64,000 nt of DNA from Atherinomorus stipes (Eukaryota > Chordata > Actinopteri > Atheriniformes > Atherinidae): assembly GCA_023101725.1 (NCBI GenBank), contig JALJCO010003022.1:1-64000 (forward strand). Direction: 5' to 3'. Each line of letters opens with the position of its first letter. Within the stretch, counting starts at the first letter, position 1. Under the pieces are notes generated by a model. That model did no database searches, had not been told where the DNA came from, and was given only the letters and a program-made list of their open reading frames with translations. The position numbers were made by a program, and so were the translations under genes. Positions 22,769 through 34,701 of this stretch are shown here, in pieces.

Positions 22769-24080
22769 CTAAAGGCGCACACGATTAAGAAAAGTGATTT
22801 TAAACAATGCAGACCTGTCAAATTATTCATTTTTTATATCTGTAAATTTATTGTGATATTAAAATTTTTTCCATCAGTTGAGAGGTGGAGTGGCTTGTTC
22901 AATACTAAGTATTTCTGTGGATTACTCCATGAACATTTTATATTATGAATAAAGTTTCTAGCTAGATCTACATTAAATTATCTTCCAAAGCCAATAAAGA
23001 GAAAAAAAGATTCCAACACAACAGCTTCTTTTTTGAGCAGTCTCCTTTGGGATCAAAATCATGCTCTACTATAGGACGTTTATCATGTTTTATGGGGAGC
23101 TGAAGTCACAGCCATCTACTTCAGAAAATGTATAATGTTCACACCTTGCTGATACTATATCATGAATGTTGGACATTTAACTGGAATTATGATGTGGTAA
23201 TTCCAATCCAATCCTCTTTGTTAAATGTGCGATATAAATAAAGTGTTTCCAAAGTGCTACACATATTCACAAACTAAAATGATCAGTACAGATTTAAATG
23301 ACTAATCAATAGATGTAGAAAATACAAAATGATGAGATGAAAAAATAAGTAAAATACAAACCACAATAAAACAAAATAAAAACAGATCAAAGAATGGCAA
23401 ACAGACTAAAATAGATAAATAATAAAACACTAAATAAAGGACAGAGGACCACACCACTCACGCAGAGTTAGAAGCTAGAGAATAAAGGTGGGTCTTAAGA
23501 CGAGACTTAAAACACTCCTCTGTGGGGGCTGTTTGGACCTGGAGGGGCAGATTGTTCCACAGCTTGTCTCAGGATTAAGCTTTAAATGCCTCAGATCAGC
23601 TGGCTCATTTTTATGCAGAAACATCAATGAGGTGCTTTGCATTGACCATTTATGGAAGAATGTGGGCGTGTAGGGGGCGGGGTGTGAGCCAAATTCACCT
23701 GCAGGAAGAGTGTGATCTATAAAGGGGAAATTGCTTGAATCTGTCCGTGTGCACGGTTTTATAAATCTGAATATTTTTTGCCGTAGGCAGACTTTCGGTT
23801 TTGGGCGTACGTAGACTTTAAGTAAAGATCCTACGCACAGTTTTATAAATGAGGCCCCTGATCAAGATGCTCAAAAAGAGCTTTAATCAGTGCAAGTAAA
23901 ACTAGCGTGAGGTCCCACTGGGGTGCCAGAGCCCGAGACATGGGACAGTGTCTGAATATTTTAACAAGTGCTTGAGGGGAGGATGACTGAACAGAGATCT
24001 GTCCCCAAGGCCTTTGTGACAGGATGAAATGGCTGAAGCATTAAAAGAGTGATGACATAGCAGTAAAAACTGTTTCACGT
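22769..24080. other. unassigned, with repeat scraps
   Basis: A/T-rich non-coding sequence upstream of the SET exon; earlier exons may lie here but I see none. The stretch 23480-23570 (GGTGGGTCTTAAGACGAG onward) and the piece 23745-23862, ending TTTTATAAATGAGGCCCC, look like fish interspersed repeats. The latter resembles the GGCCTCATTTATAAA termini of Harbinger-like MITEs. Confidence 0.4.
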
Positions 24081-24081
24081 A

Positions 24082-24884
24082 CAGTGCCTTGCAAAAGTAT
24101 ACGGCTCCCTTTTGCCACATTTCAAGCTTCAAATAAAGATATAAAATTGCAAATTTTTGTGAAGAAAGTGAAGCAAAATTTGCTGGATATTTTAAACTTT
24201 AACAAATAAAAAAAACTGAAAAATTGGGCATGCAAAGTTATTTAGCCCCTTTGAGTTAATACTTTGTAGCGCCACCATTTGCTGTGATTACAGCTGTAAG
24301 TCGCTTGGGGTATGTCTCTCAGTTTTACACATCGACAGACTGAAATTTTTGCCCAGTCTTTCTTGCAAAACAGCTCAAACTCAGTGAGGTTGGATGGAGA
24401 GTGTTTGTGATCAGCAGTTTTCGGTTCTACTCGGCTCTTCCACAGGTTCTCGATTGGATTCAGGTCTGGACTTTGACGTGGCCATTCTAAAACCTGGATA
24501 TGTTTACTTGTGAACCATTCCATTATAGATTTTGCTTTATGTTTTGGATTATTGTTTTGTTGGAAGATAAATCTTCATCCCAGTCTTCGGTCTCTTGCAG
24601 ACTCCACAGGTTTTCTTCCAGCTGGCTAGTGGCAAAGTTTAAGAGTTTTTATGGATCCCTTCTTGCCACTCTTCCATAAAGGCCAGATTTCTGCAGTCTA
24701 CGACTGATTGTGTCCTATGGACAGTCTCCCTCCTCAGCTGTAGAACTCTGCCGTTCATCCAGAGGGATCATGGGCCTCTTGGCTGCATCTCTGATCAGTC
24801 TTCTCCTTGTTTGAGCTAAAAGTTTAGGCCGGGTCTTCGCAGATTTGCAGTGGTCTGATACTCTTTCCATTTCAATAAAGAAGA
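24082..24884 (-). mobile_element. Tc1/mariner element, truncated
   Basis: The left terminus CAGTGCCTTGCAAAAGTAT starts just after TA (24080-24081), the Tc1 target. On the - strand it carries the 3' part of a transposase gene. The other terminus is absent: sequence quality collapses at about 24885. Confidence 0.75.
24242..24600 (-). pseudogene. Tc1-like transposase, C-terminal half
   Basis: Reads FQQNNNPKHKAKSIMEW, then KHIQVLEWPRQSPDLNPIEN, LW and NLTEFELFCKKDWAKIS. The first motif normally reads QDNDPKH in Tc1 transposases; the second catalytic aspartate is replaced by asparagine, so the protein would be inactive. SPDLNPIENLW contains the final glutamate of the DD34E triad. The N-terminal paired-like DNA-binding half is missing. 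Confidence 0.85.
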
Positions 24885-25239
24885 AGGAGGAGCCAGAAAA
24901 CAAAAGGAAAGGAAAAAAGGGAGGAAAGGGGTTAAAAAAAAAAAGAAAAAAAAGAAGGGGAGGAATGAAAAAAGAGAGGGCGGGAAGGGGGATAGGGAGG
25001 GGGAAAAAAAAAGGGAAATCGAAAAAAAAAAAACGACAATGCAAAAAGAAAAAAAAAATGGAGGGGGAAATCTTGGAGGATGAATCACCTAAAACAGAAA
25101 GAGCTCAGGAAGAAAGGAAGGGAAGGGAGGGAAAAAAAAAGAAGGGAAAAAAAAAGCTCAAAAGAAAGAAGAAGGAAAAAGGGGGTTTATACAATAAAGG
25201 GGGAGAAAAGGGGGGAAAAGGGGGGGGGGGGTATAAAAA

Positions 25240-25273
<34 letters not shown>

Positions 25274-25430
25274 GGTAGGGAGGGGAAAGTTGAGGGAAAA
25301 GAAAAAAAAAAGATAAAAAAACATTGACTCAAAAAGGGAGGAACGAAATAAAAATAACAAATATTAACACATTATAAAGAAAAAAAAAACAAATTACTTT
25401 AACGGGAGAAGGGGGAAAAAAGCATTATCA
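24885..25430. repeat. purine-rich low-complexity patch
   Basis: G/A only over long runs, including a poly-G stretch at 25221-25272. It begins abruptly inside recognisable Tc1 sequence. Long frames here (for example 24845-25327) are compositional artefacts. Most likely a consensus error or gap filler. Confidence 0.7.
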
Positions 25431-26514
25431 TTTTCACAGTGCTCCTTGGGATATAGTCGTCTATGTCAGATTCAACAGTTTACATAGCTTAATATAAACA
25501 TTAATATCTAAAAAACAATTATAGATATTAACTTACAGTTTTTTTTTTGCCGAAAAGAAGACATTTCAACCTTGAAAACGAGCGCCCAGACATATTTGTG
25601 CGATGCACCAAGCGGAAGTTCCAGGCTGTCGCACTTCCTGTAATTTTGGTGACCTATCGCGTCAGCGAGCCAGATCATGTGAGGTAAAAGATCCAATTGC
25701 AGAGCCGTTTTTTTCACGGGGATGAGCCAAAGATCATTTATATAGTCAAGATGGCTCTGTTAAAAAGGCCAGGTTTTCCTATCTGTGTAGTTCTAGCACC
25801 CCCTTGTGGCGAGTTTTGTTATACTGTGTAATTCTGATAAGGCACGTTTTTGGCCACCTAAGTTAGGACCCACCTGCGTCCAGATGCGAGGAAAACGGGA
25901 CATGTTTAAGTTTCTCTCCCAGAGTTATGTTCTGTGCGTGCATTAGCAAATACCACATTTCATTCCTGCCAAGTAAACATTTAAAGGACAAGTCAGCCTG
26001 GTTATTTCTTGTGAGGACAATGTCATGTTCTAACCGGACATACTGCAGCGGTTATCATCCCCAAAAATAATCATCATTACCAGCACACATTTCAACAGGC
26101 TCACTCTTTGTTTCCCTCTGCATCGCTGTGGTCTTCAGGATGGTTGAAATGGCAATAAATTAGGTATAAAGAACCGTTTTCTCATCGATTTTGTGCATAA
26201 TTGCGTAAAATACGGTCTCTAATGTTACTGTTAGTCCTGTTACCTATTTCATTAGTTTATTGTTAGTTGAGTTGAAATGGGCATGTCAGCAAACGATTAC
26301 AACGAAGTGAAGGAGCGACTCATCTTTGCGTCAGAGTATGTGTGCGTATTGTGCGTCTCTGCGACAGACGCACTTAGGGAAGCGCGTGTAGCAGGGCATT
26401 GGGAAGCAGCTCAGCGTGTGTTTTTAGACGTTTGTTGTAAAAGAATTGGTTACAAGTAATTACAGTTCAAGTAGCTCTTGAAAAAATAGCTTCTGGCCAG
26501 CGGTATATATCTGC
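25431..26514. other. no gene recognised
   Basis: Ordinary composition with short frames only. Nothing matches other parts of the window. Confidence 0.4.
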
Positions 26515-26605
26515 ATGGCTGAATATCCAAGCAGCGACCCGGAAGAGGGAGGAGCGCACGCGAACACGGCATCCAGAGTGGAGAGCGTTGAATCGCCCAG
26601 TTACA
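26515..26605 (+). other. possible 5' exon of a hAT-type gene
   Basis: ATG followed by 30 open codons (MAEYPSSDPEEGGAHANTA, then SRVESVESPSY) ending at a good donor ACA|GTAAGA. A BED-finger scrap lies downstream at 27.2-27.35 kb, so this may be the first exon of that transposase. Weak, because no similarity supports it. Confidence 0.3.
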
Positions 26606-27059
26606 GTAAGAATACCGAATAGTTATATTGACAATAAGAAACGAAGTAAAATGAAATAATGTGTGAACAATATTGCGTTTTCTTCTTAGTTTCCTTTAGC
26701 AATACAGATGAGAGAAGTGTAGCTTGCGCCCCTCTGCATTGAAAAGCATTCCTGATGCTAACAGATGGTTGCGGTCCAGGTCCCACGGTACACGGTCCAG
26801 ATATCGGTCTACTATACAAGTTTCACGCGGTTCTCCGTGGATTACTACTACCCGGTCCAGTTTCGCTAGTGGCGTCCGCCCTCCTCTCCTCCCGGCTCTC
26901 TCACTGCAGCTCTCCCTGCAACACCCCACGGAGCTATGCAACTAACAAACAGCTGCTGAATGATTGGTGTTTGCGCTTACTGGTGACGATGGAAATGATA
27001 GGCTGTTTCGCGCGGGACGCCGTGTGCTGAGTTGTTTGTATGTTTCCGGAAGAAGGAAG

Positions 27060-27961
27060 AGCCATGAAGACAGGTCGCGATAAAAAAAAATAAAAATTCG
27101 GCGAAAAACAAAACAACAAGCAGTCGCTGGCACACGCAGCACAAACACGAAGCCACACTCGGCATGGCAGAGCACCAGGCCCGAACGGCGAGTCTGCCGC
27201 GGCGGGAGTGGCACCGAAATCTGCTCAAAAAAACAAACTCCAAAAGCAATTTGGCTTAAAACAAGGCACAACGGTAAAGTAGTAGACGATAGCCCCACGG
27301 CAGGCGCTACATCCAACCTCGTAAAACACCTGCAGTGTCGTACCAGACTTGTATGTCAGGTTAGTAGGTGTTTTTTGCTATTGGCCAATATTAATAGCCT
27401 ATATAATATTATAATTACATTATATGCTGTGTAAGGCTGAGGAATGAGGAGTTAAATGGTGTAAAGTATAAGGCGCCTAGAAAATGCATAAACATATTAT
27501 TTATTAGTTATACAGGGAACCAGTTCTGTTTTTGTATTTTGCCTCTGTAGTTTACAAACCTTTAAAAAATTATAATATATTAGAATAAACACTCCATGAT
27601 ATTAATTTTTGGAAAGGGTCTGTTATAGATTGAGCTCAGTTAATGAAGTAGCGATTGCTTTTGCACAAGTTCTTCTACCTAAAATTTGACTGGACATACG
27701 ATAGTGGATCGTTTTTGGTTTAAGTATTTGATAAATGTTGTTAATATATTTTTTAGTCTAATTTTACTCACCAGTGTTATGTTTATTATGCACACATAGC
27801 ATGATAAGTAATTAATAAGTATGTAGAACTTGTGCAAACAAATTGCAGTTCATATAAAGAATAATAATCAAAAAAGGGTGTGGTATCGTGATACTACCCG
27901 GAACCGTGATACTTTGTCTGGTATAGTATCGTGGTTACTCATTTTGGTATCGTGACAACTC
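27060..27961 (+). mobile_element. hAT element remnant with BED-finger scrap
   Basis: Around 27290-27345 one frame gives PTAGATSNLV then KHLQC, the second half of a BED zinc finger, preceded in other frames by KKTNSKSN. The right end at 27961 reads, inverted, TAGAGTTGTCACGATACCAA, typical of fish hAT termini, with more GTATCGTG words just inside. The left terminus was not found. Confidence 0.45.
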
Positions 27962-28108
27962 TACTAACAGATACATTATGTAAACCGCAGCTTCTGCTTG
28001 TTTTCTCTTTTGTTTGGATCAAATTTGAAGGGGTTTGAGGGAGAATTGCCCCCAGTTACTGATCCAGGCTGATATATTCAAGAAGGCTAGAGCAGATCCA
28101 GGGCCCAC

Positions 28109-28470
28109 AGCTAGGGGGCGACTGTGGTAGAGCAGGTCGGCCAATGATCGAAGATTCGGCGGTTCGAATCCCGTTCCCCCAGCCATGAGTTGTTGTGTCC
28201 TTGGGCAAGACACTTAACCCTCCTTGCCTCCAGTGGGGGCACTGCTGGTGTATGAATGTGTGTGAATGGTTCCGGTGGTGGTCGGAGGGGCCGTAGGCGC
28301 GAAATGGCAGCCACGCTTCCGTCAGTCTGCCCCAGGGCAGCTGTGGCTACATACGTAGTTTACCATCACCAAGTACGACTGAGGAGTGAAAGAAATATGG
28401 ATCTACTGCAAAGTGCTTTGAGTGCCCTGAAAAGCGCTATAGAAATCTAATCCATTATTATTATTATTAT
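28109..28470 (+). mobile_element. tRNA-derived SINE with (ATT)n tail
   Basis: The head has a tRNA-like A box (TGTGGTAGAGCAGGTCGG) and B box (GGTTCGAATCCCG). Then come TTGGGCAAGACACTTAACCC, a fish SINE core with GTATGAATGTGTGTGAATG, and the 3' part AAGTGCTTTGAGTGCC, AAAGCGCTATAGAAATCTAA, ending in an ATT microsatellite at 28454-28475. The 3' part resembles a LINE tail, as expected when a SINE borrows LINE machinery. Internal polymerase III promoter; no protein. I could not find a clean target duplication. Confidence 0.85.
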
Positions 28471-29028
28471 TATTAGATTCCCACTTGACAAAAATTGGGC
28501 TTCAGATGTGAGGTAAGACATTCTGCAGCACCCTTACACTCACTGTTGTAACCCAAAATCATTGTTATGGCATTTCATGCCACACAAGAAGGAAGATTGG
28601 CATCAGTAACAGTAAACGAGTGGGAGTTTTTGCCATTATATTCCATTTTTTAACATTTGTGTGATAGTTACAGGTTTATTACTTTTCACCATTATCCCAA
28701 AGACCCCAAACAACATTTCTATACTGTCTAAATAGTTCATTATAGCAGTTTACTGTGTTTTCAATGAATGTTTGTGAAATTGATTTTTTATTTTTTTTCT
28801 TGTTTTTATGATTCTACAACCTTTATTCCATTCACATGACACCAATACAGCATGAATATTATAAAAGCCCCAGTTTTAATGAAAAAATAGATGTGTATTA
28901 CTTGATTGTGCACTGCAAGATGACCTTTTAATGAGCAATTTTACACAAAGAGTGCCAGGCGAGAATATGCCCCCAAAAAATGCCCCGACTCCAGAGGAGT
29001 TAAAGCTTGGGAAAGCTTTTTGTGTCCA

Positions 29029-29700
29029 AATCCAGCATTAAACTTCTCCACAACAGTATCCCAGACCTGCCTGGTGTGTCCCTTGGTCTTCATGATGCTC
29101 TCTGCATTTTAAAGACACACAATGTAACTTTTAGACCTTAAAAATCTGCGTTTCTGACTCATTTTGATGGCACACCAACATTAATTTTGCGCATTTTCGA
29201 GCCATCACTGCCCAGAGGCGTCCCGGGGCTCAGAAACAGCATTATGTAAGATTCCCATCCGGGACGCAACTGTGACGTTGCAGCCGACTATTGGCTGCAG
29301 CACCGCGTCACTCACTAGCAACCGGATGTAAACCAGGGATCAACCCCGCAAGTGTTTTGAACACACATCATGTCGGATTCGGTAAGGAAACATTACAGGA
29401 GGAAGAGAGGAAAAGGAAGAGAGGAAGGGACAGAACTAGAGTCAAGATAAGACTGTCTTTTACTGGCTGGAGTGAATCACGGTGCAGGTATTATACAAGA
29501 TGGTTGCTAGTTTAGTCGCCGATAGGGGGCGCGTCACTGAGAAAACTGCTAAAAGTTCCGTTGTGTGTCTTTAAACAGATCTCTGAGATGATCATTGAGC
29601 AGGTGCATTTATATGGAGACTTGATTACACACAGGTGGATTATATTTATCATCATCAATCATTTAGGAAACATTGGATCATTCAGAGATACTGACAAGAG
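29029..29700. mobile_element. Tc1-type non-autonomous repeat, split by MITE A
   Basis: Sequence on both sides of the MITE (29029-29108 and 29575-29700: CAGTATCCCAGACCTGCC before it; GAGCAGGTGCATTTATATGG and TTGATTACACACAGGTGG after it) reads as one continuous fish repeat when the MITE and one TTAA are removed. The family is recalled as Tc1-like; no transposase is present. Confidence 0.6.
29113..29570. mobile_element. TTAA-flanked MITE, family A, copy 2
   Basis: Inverted copy of the element at 108-575. Ends AGACACACAATGTAAC and AGACACACAACGGAAC with TTAA on both sides (29109-29112, 29571-29574). Length 458 bp, a little shorter than copy 1 because of small indels. It lies inside the Tc1-type repeat. 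Confidence 0.9.
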
Positions 29701-30170
29701 CAAAAACTGGAGTAAATTTAGGTGAAGACTACACTAAATGGACCCACATAAACATTTTCCACGGCATTGAAATGCAGAGATGGCAACTTTTCTCCTGGAT
29801 CGGTAAACTAGCTTGTTTGCTAACGTGGCTAACGTTAGCTGCCAGTTATAAACTCTTCTGCATTACTTGTTAGACATGGTGCAGGCTGCTGACCCCTTGT
29901 GTATCAACAGTGAGCCTGGCAACACAGCGGCTGTTTTTCTGCCGTTGCAACTACAACCTAGACACGTGATGTCACTGTTCTGTCCGTGTTTCATATTCAA
30001 CCTTTAATTTTAATTTGGACGGAATGTGTCCAGTTGTCTTAAGTTTAAACTTATTCATGTGAGACATGTATATTATCTGTCATAGGCTGGTGCTTCACGC
30101 AGGTCTAACCAAAGATGTAGATCTGCTGGGCATCTGATCTAAACTTTAACACATTTTTATACAGAGACAC
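29701..30170. other. no gene recognised
   Basis: Non-coding, with GCTAACGTTAGC-type palindromic words. No repeat partner in the window. Confidence 0.35.
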
Positions 30171-30173
30171 TTT

Positions 30174-31623
30174 GGCCCTCATTTATCAAACGATCGTACA
30201 ATGAAAATCTGTGCGTACGACCATTTCCACGCAAGACTCGGCATTTATCAATTTGAACGTGATCGTAGGATACGATCAAATCTCACGACAGCTCTGAGTT
30301 TGTGTATGCAAGTTTGAGTCAGTGAGGGTTTGCAGCAGCGCAGAAGAACATGAAAATATTTATTAACCAAACCACAAACTGTCATTTAAACATAAGTATT
30401 CACATATCAGCACTAAGAATGAACCCATTTGCAACGAAAAAGGAAAAAGGGAATGTAGAATGTATTCCAAAAATTACAAAAATAGCTGTGACTGAATTTA
30501 ATTCCTCCATTTATCTCAACAAATTATTAAAATCATTAACATATAGTTCTAGGAGACAAGTGCTTTGCACTCTTCGTGCATCTCCTCATCCCGCTGGTAA
30601 AACTGCCACATAGGAGCGCAGGTAGGCATCAGTACGCACACGCGCAGGTGCCCAGGTGGAGCGCTGCTTCAGGCTGCAGGAAGGCAGGTGGCTGTCGGAC
30701 GGTCCGACTCGGACCAGCGGGATGAAACGCTGCTTTAGACTCGGAGAAAATCTACAATACAATCCTGTACTGTGCAGTGCTGCACATCGCTTGGACCGCT
30801 GGAGAGTTTTGATAGTCAGAGGAGAAGATGCGCCGGCAGCCGCCCTGCAGCCCCCCCTGGGCTAAACGGAGGAGACCGCAGCTGATCCGTCATTTCTAAT
30901 AACTAATCTATACGTTCAAGTTGTATAAGTGCTCAGTCAGTAGACTGTCCCTTAGTTTTGCAAATGCAAGTTATCTTTTATCCGTCCCTGTCTGGTTCAG
31001 GCTCGGATCTGACCGGCATCCTCCTGTCACCGGGGGGGACGACATCTTTTGGTGGTAAGTTTCCTATTGGACCACCTTTTCTTGACCCATTGGCTAAAGA
31101 ATTGTAAAGTTGCCATGGGATGTGGGCTATTATTAAATTTCATAACTAATAAAAGGAATAAACCATATCAGCCAGGCCTAGATTGAGACTTTTATTAATA
31201 TCTCAGCCGGAGTCGTTCACACCGGTGAGGCTGACTGATCCTCTTCCGTGCAGCGTTTATGTGCACGTCTCTGACTCCGATTTTTAAGCTGCCAAACACC
31301 TCTTTAATCTTTCCCACCTCACAAACGAGGAATTCTGTCTTGATCCCCCCCCAAAAGTTTCTTTTTTGGCAGAATCTCTCCTCTCCGTGGTTCAACCTCG
31401 CTGGGTGAAGCCTCATCATTATGCATGTTTAAGGACGTAACCATGGGCGTGACATTTAAATGACGATGGATTTCAGCTGTGGAATTTATCAAGACTCTTT
31501 TGTTCGTAGGACGAGATTGGACAGATACGAACATTTTAATAAATCACACGTGGGTCCAATCGTACGACCATTTTTACGATCAGATGTGCGACCATTTCTA
31601 CGATCGTTTGATAAATGAGGGCC
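30174..31623 (-). mobile_element. Harbinger-like element with GGCCCTCATTTATC ends
   Basis: Both termini begin GGCCCTCATTTATCAAACG and are identical for 25 bases as inverted repeats. Both are flanked by TTT (30171-30173 and 31624-31626), a 3-bp duplication compatible with PIF/Harbinger. Length 1450 bp. It keeps only a scrap of a Myb/SANT gene, so it is a non-autonomous derivative. Confidence 0.7.
31255..31410 (-). pseudogene. Myb/SANT-type DNA-binding fragment
   Basis: Reads KRNFWGGIKTEFLVCEVGKI and KEVFGSLKIGVRDV, which fits the first helices of the Myb/SANT-like domain carried by Harbinger accessory proteins (pattern NF...E...L..EV.....LFG...G). The rest of the domain is lost. Similarity is by eye only. 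Confidence 0.45.
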
Positions 31624-32143
31624 TTTGTGATCGGGATTCTTTTTATTCATTTTTACCCAAATGATGTCATTCAAACCTTTTTATAATCTCTTCCATCCTC
31701 TGGAAACTGTTGCCTAAAGGCAGACACAATGACAAAATTGTACAGTATATGGCTTTTACAACTATTAGAAAATGGCTGGTGCAGTACATGTAGAAATCTC
31801 TGCACATCAGTCAGTCAGCAGTCATTTTCTATACCACTAAAATCCAGTTCAGGGTTTAACATTTATATTTCAAAAAGATAGACTTTTATAAAAATGTCTT
31901 GCGTACAGAACAAATAGAAAAATGTATGAAGAATCTGAAAAAAAAAAATCATGACCTCTTCTATTTGATTTGGACTAGAATCTGATGTTTTCATTTTCCC
32001 AATGTTTTCATCAAGAAAATGGCAGCAAAAATAGTATGTGTGAGAAAACAGCTTTTTTCAGTTTAGGTTTCCCGTCATCCACACACTTATCACAGAGAAC
32101 TTATTTGTGCATGGTTTTAGGTGTCATACAGTTTATACTTTAA

Positions 32144-32690
32144 AGTTGTACTTCCATGGTCATTTCATTAATATTTCTGTGTTCTCCATTATTATTGAAT
32201 GCATTCTGCATCGTTTCTGTTTAAAAAAACCTTCTGGTATCTTTGTATCCAGCTGTATTTGTATACTAGAAGAGAGGCTTGTGGTCCAACGGCAGCTTTT
32301 CCGGGTCCTTCTCATGAATTTCCGTCTCATTGGCTGCCTCCCATCAGTGTATGAAGGAAGCTCCGCCCTCCGCTCTTATTTCGTTACAGACAGGAAATAG
32401 AGCCGACAAACAAGTTTGTTCCGCCATGCTAACAAACAGTTAGCTAATTAGCTTCTCAACTCCGAAGCTGCAGTCGTGCTGTCTTCACTTCTAGTGTGTA
32501 GTGGAGGGTTACCTGCCTTCCAATGGACAGATAGAAACCCCACGTGGGATACGCTATTTGCAATGTGACGTAGAAGGGCAAGGCTGTTCCCGATTCGCTC
32601 TTTTCTTCGTATTGTTCCTCTGATGAGGAAGCACAGCCGACTGGGGGGAACGCAACGCTAGCAAGTCAGCATGTGTGTGTACAGTATTTG
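32144..32690. mobile_element. TTAA MITE, family E, copy 1 (right end lost)
   Basis: Begins AGTTGTACTTCCATGGTC directly after TTAA (32140-32143) and stays nearly identical to 60522-61060 up to GCAAGTCAGCATGTGT. There it runs into GT- and AT-rich microsatellite sequence, so the right terminus is missing. Frames inside are shared by both copies but show no domain. Confidence 0.8.
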
Positions 32691-32737
32691 TGTACATGTA
32701 TTTTTGTGTGTGTACACACCTGTGTACATATACATTT

Positions 32738-32740
<3 letters not shown>

Positions 32741-32793
<53 letters not shown>
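32741..32793. repeat. (AT)n microsatellite
   Basis: Pure TA/AT dinucleotide run. It provides the TA target next to the Tc1-type repeat that starts at 32794. Confidence 0.95.
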
Positions 32794-32795
<2 letters not shown>

Positions 32796-33170
32796 CTGTG
32801 TGAAAAAGTTTTTGCCCCCTTCCTAATTTCTTACTTTTTTGCATGTTAGGCACACTTAAATGTTTCAGATCATCAAACAAACTTTAATGTGAGTCAAAGA
32901 TAACACAAGTAAACAGAAGTTGCAGTTTTTGAATGAAAATTTTTATTACTGGGGGGGGGGATCCAAACCTCCATGGTCCTGTGTGGAAAAATTAACTGTG
33001 GTTTATCACATCTTTGGAAAGCTGATTTCAATTTGTCTAGCCACACCAAGGTTGGATTGCTGCCACACATGTTCTCAATCAAGAAATCACTCAAATAGGA
33101 CCTAGTTAAGTAGACCAAAAGATCCTCAAAAGCTAGACATGCTGCGATCCAAAACAAAAGGGACACACTT
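32794..33170. mobile_element. Tc1/mariner-type non-autonomous repeat
   Basis: Starts AGCTGTGTGAAAAAGTTTTT followed by GCCCCC, a known type of fish Tc1 terminus. The interior contains CAATCAAGAAATCACTC and ACCAAAAGATCCTCAAAAGC, recalled from the same family. The other terminus is cut by the Rex3 LINE. Confidence 0.6.
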
Positions 33171-33175
33171 CTCAG

Positions 33176-34395
33176 CCTCCCTGGTAAAGTCTATTGGGGG
33201 TTCTGGAGAGGAGGGTCCGTCGGATAGTCGAACCTCGGATTGAGGAGGAGCAGTGTGGTTTTCGTCCTGGTCGTGGAACAGTGGACCCTGGAGGGGGCAT
33301 GGGAGTTCGCCCAACCAGTCTACATGTGCTTTGTGGACTTGGAGAAGGCGTTCAATCGTGTCCCCCGGGGATTCCTGTGGGGGGGTGCTCCGGGAGTACG
33401 GGGTGCCGGACCCTGTCCGGTCCCTGTACGACCGGTGCCAGAGCTTGGTCCACATTTCCGGCTGTAGGTCGGATCCATTCCCGGTGAGTGTTGGACTCCC
33501 CCAAGGCTGCCCTTTGTCGCCGATCCTGTTCAGAACCTTTATGGACAGGATTTCTAGGCGCAGCCGAGGTGTTGAGGGGATCCGGTTTGGTGGCCTCAGG
33601 ATCGGGTCTCTGCTGTTTGCAGATGACGTGGTTCTGTTGGCATCATCGGGCCGTGATCTCCAGCTCTCGCTGGAGCAATTTGCAGCCGAGTGTGAAGCGG
33701 CCGGGATGAAAATCAGCACCTCCAAATCCGAGACCATGGTCCTCACCCGGAAAAGGGTGGAGTGTCCTCTCTGGGTCGGGAGTGAGGTCCTGCCCCAGGT
33801 GGAGGAGTTTAAGTATCTCGGGTCTTGTTCACGAGTGAGGGAAAATGGAGCGGGAGATGGACAGACGTATCGGTGCGGCGTCTGCAGTGATGAAGACTCT
33901 GCATCGGTCCGTTGTGGTGAAGAAGGAGCTGAGCCAGAAGGGAAAGCTCTTGATTTATCAGTCCATCTACGTTCCTACCCTCACCTATGGCCATGAGCTG
34001 TGGGTCATGACCGAAAGAACGAGATCACGGGTACAAGTGGCTGAAATGAGTTTCTTCCACAGGGTGGCCGGGCTCTCCCTTAGAGATAGGGTGAGGAACT
34101 CGGTCATCCGGGAGGGGCTCAAAGTCGAACCGCTGCTCCTCTGTATAGAGAGCAGCCAGATGAGGTGGCTCAGGCATCTGGTTAGGATGCCTCCTGGACG
34201 CCTCCCTGGTGAGGTGTTCCAGGCACATCCCACCAGGACCAGACCCCGGACACGCTGGAGGGACTACATCTCCCGGCTGGCCTGGGAACGCCTCGGGATC
34301 CCCCCGGATGAGCTGGAGGCTGTGGCCGGGGTGAGGGAAGTCTGGGCTTCCCTGCTTAGGCAGCTGCACCCGCGACCCGATCCCGGATAAGCGGA
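33176..34395 (+). pseudogene. Rex3-like (RTE clade) LINE, 5'-truncated reverse transcriptase
   Basis: Recognisable text in order: IVEPRIEEEQCGFRPGRG, FVDLEKAFNRVPRGFLWG, GLPQGCPLSPILF, SLLFADDVVLLAS (the catalytic FADD box, about 33605), then after a frameshift near 33835 MEREMDRRIGAASAVM, YVPTLTYGHELWVMTERTRS and, at the end, RPRTRWRDY, LAWERLGIPP, VREVWASLLRQLHPRPDPG. The 3' end GATAAGCGGAAGAAGACGG is the usual short tail. Only the reverse transcriptase and C-terminus remain; the endonuclease is absent. Clade name from memory of fish Rex3. Confidence 0.8.
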
Positions 34396-34399
34396 AGAA

Positions 34400-34666
34400 G
34401 ACGGTACGGTTCGGTATATCTCTGGAACTGATATCTTTCTATCAGGATGAATTTCATTTTGCGTTTACCACATGCTATTCTGAACTTTCTATGGCACAGC
34501 AATAGCGCAGCTAAATCCTCATTTAAATCCTGCTGTTTGCGCCTGTTCCAGATTGCGTGTGGAATCTTTGTAGATCACCCGCAAAAGCTGAAGAGACAGT
34601 GCATTCTATTTATCAGCGGGGCAAAGGAATTAGCGCTCTTTATGTAGATTCTTTGTAAATCAGGGC
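34400..34666. mobile_element. Harbinger-like MITE end
   Basis: Ends TTCTTTGTAAATCAGGGCC at 34666, which inverted reads GGCCCTGATTTACAAAG and resembles the terminus of the 30.2-kb element. The left border is not visible. Confidence 0.35.
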
Positions 34667-34701
34667 CAAAGACTTGTCAGGACAGCAGACTGAAAAAATT
34701 T

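Noticed and set aside
28109..28180. A functional tRNA gene
   Set aside because: A and B boxes are present but the cloverleaf is not supported and the sequence continues into a SINE body and ATT tail.
33126..33746. 206-codon frame on the - strand opposite Rex3
   Set aside because: Antisense shadow of the reverse transcriptase coding region.
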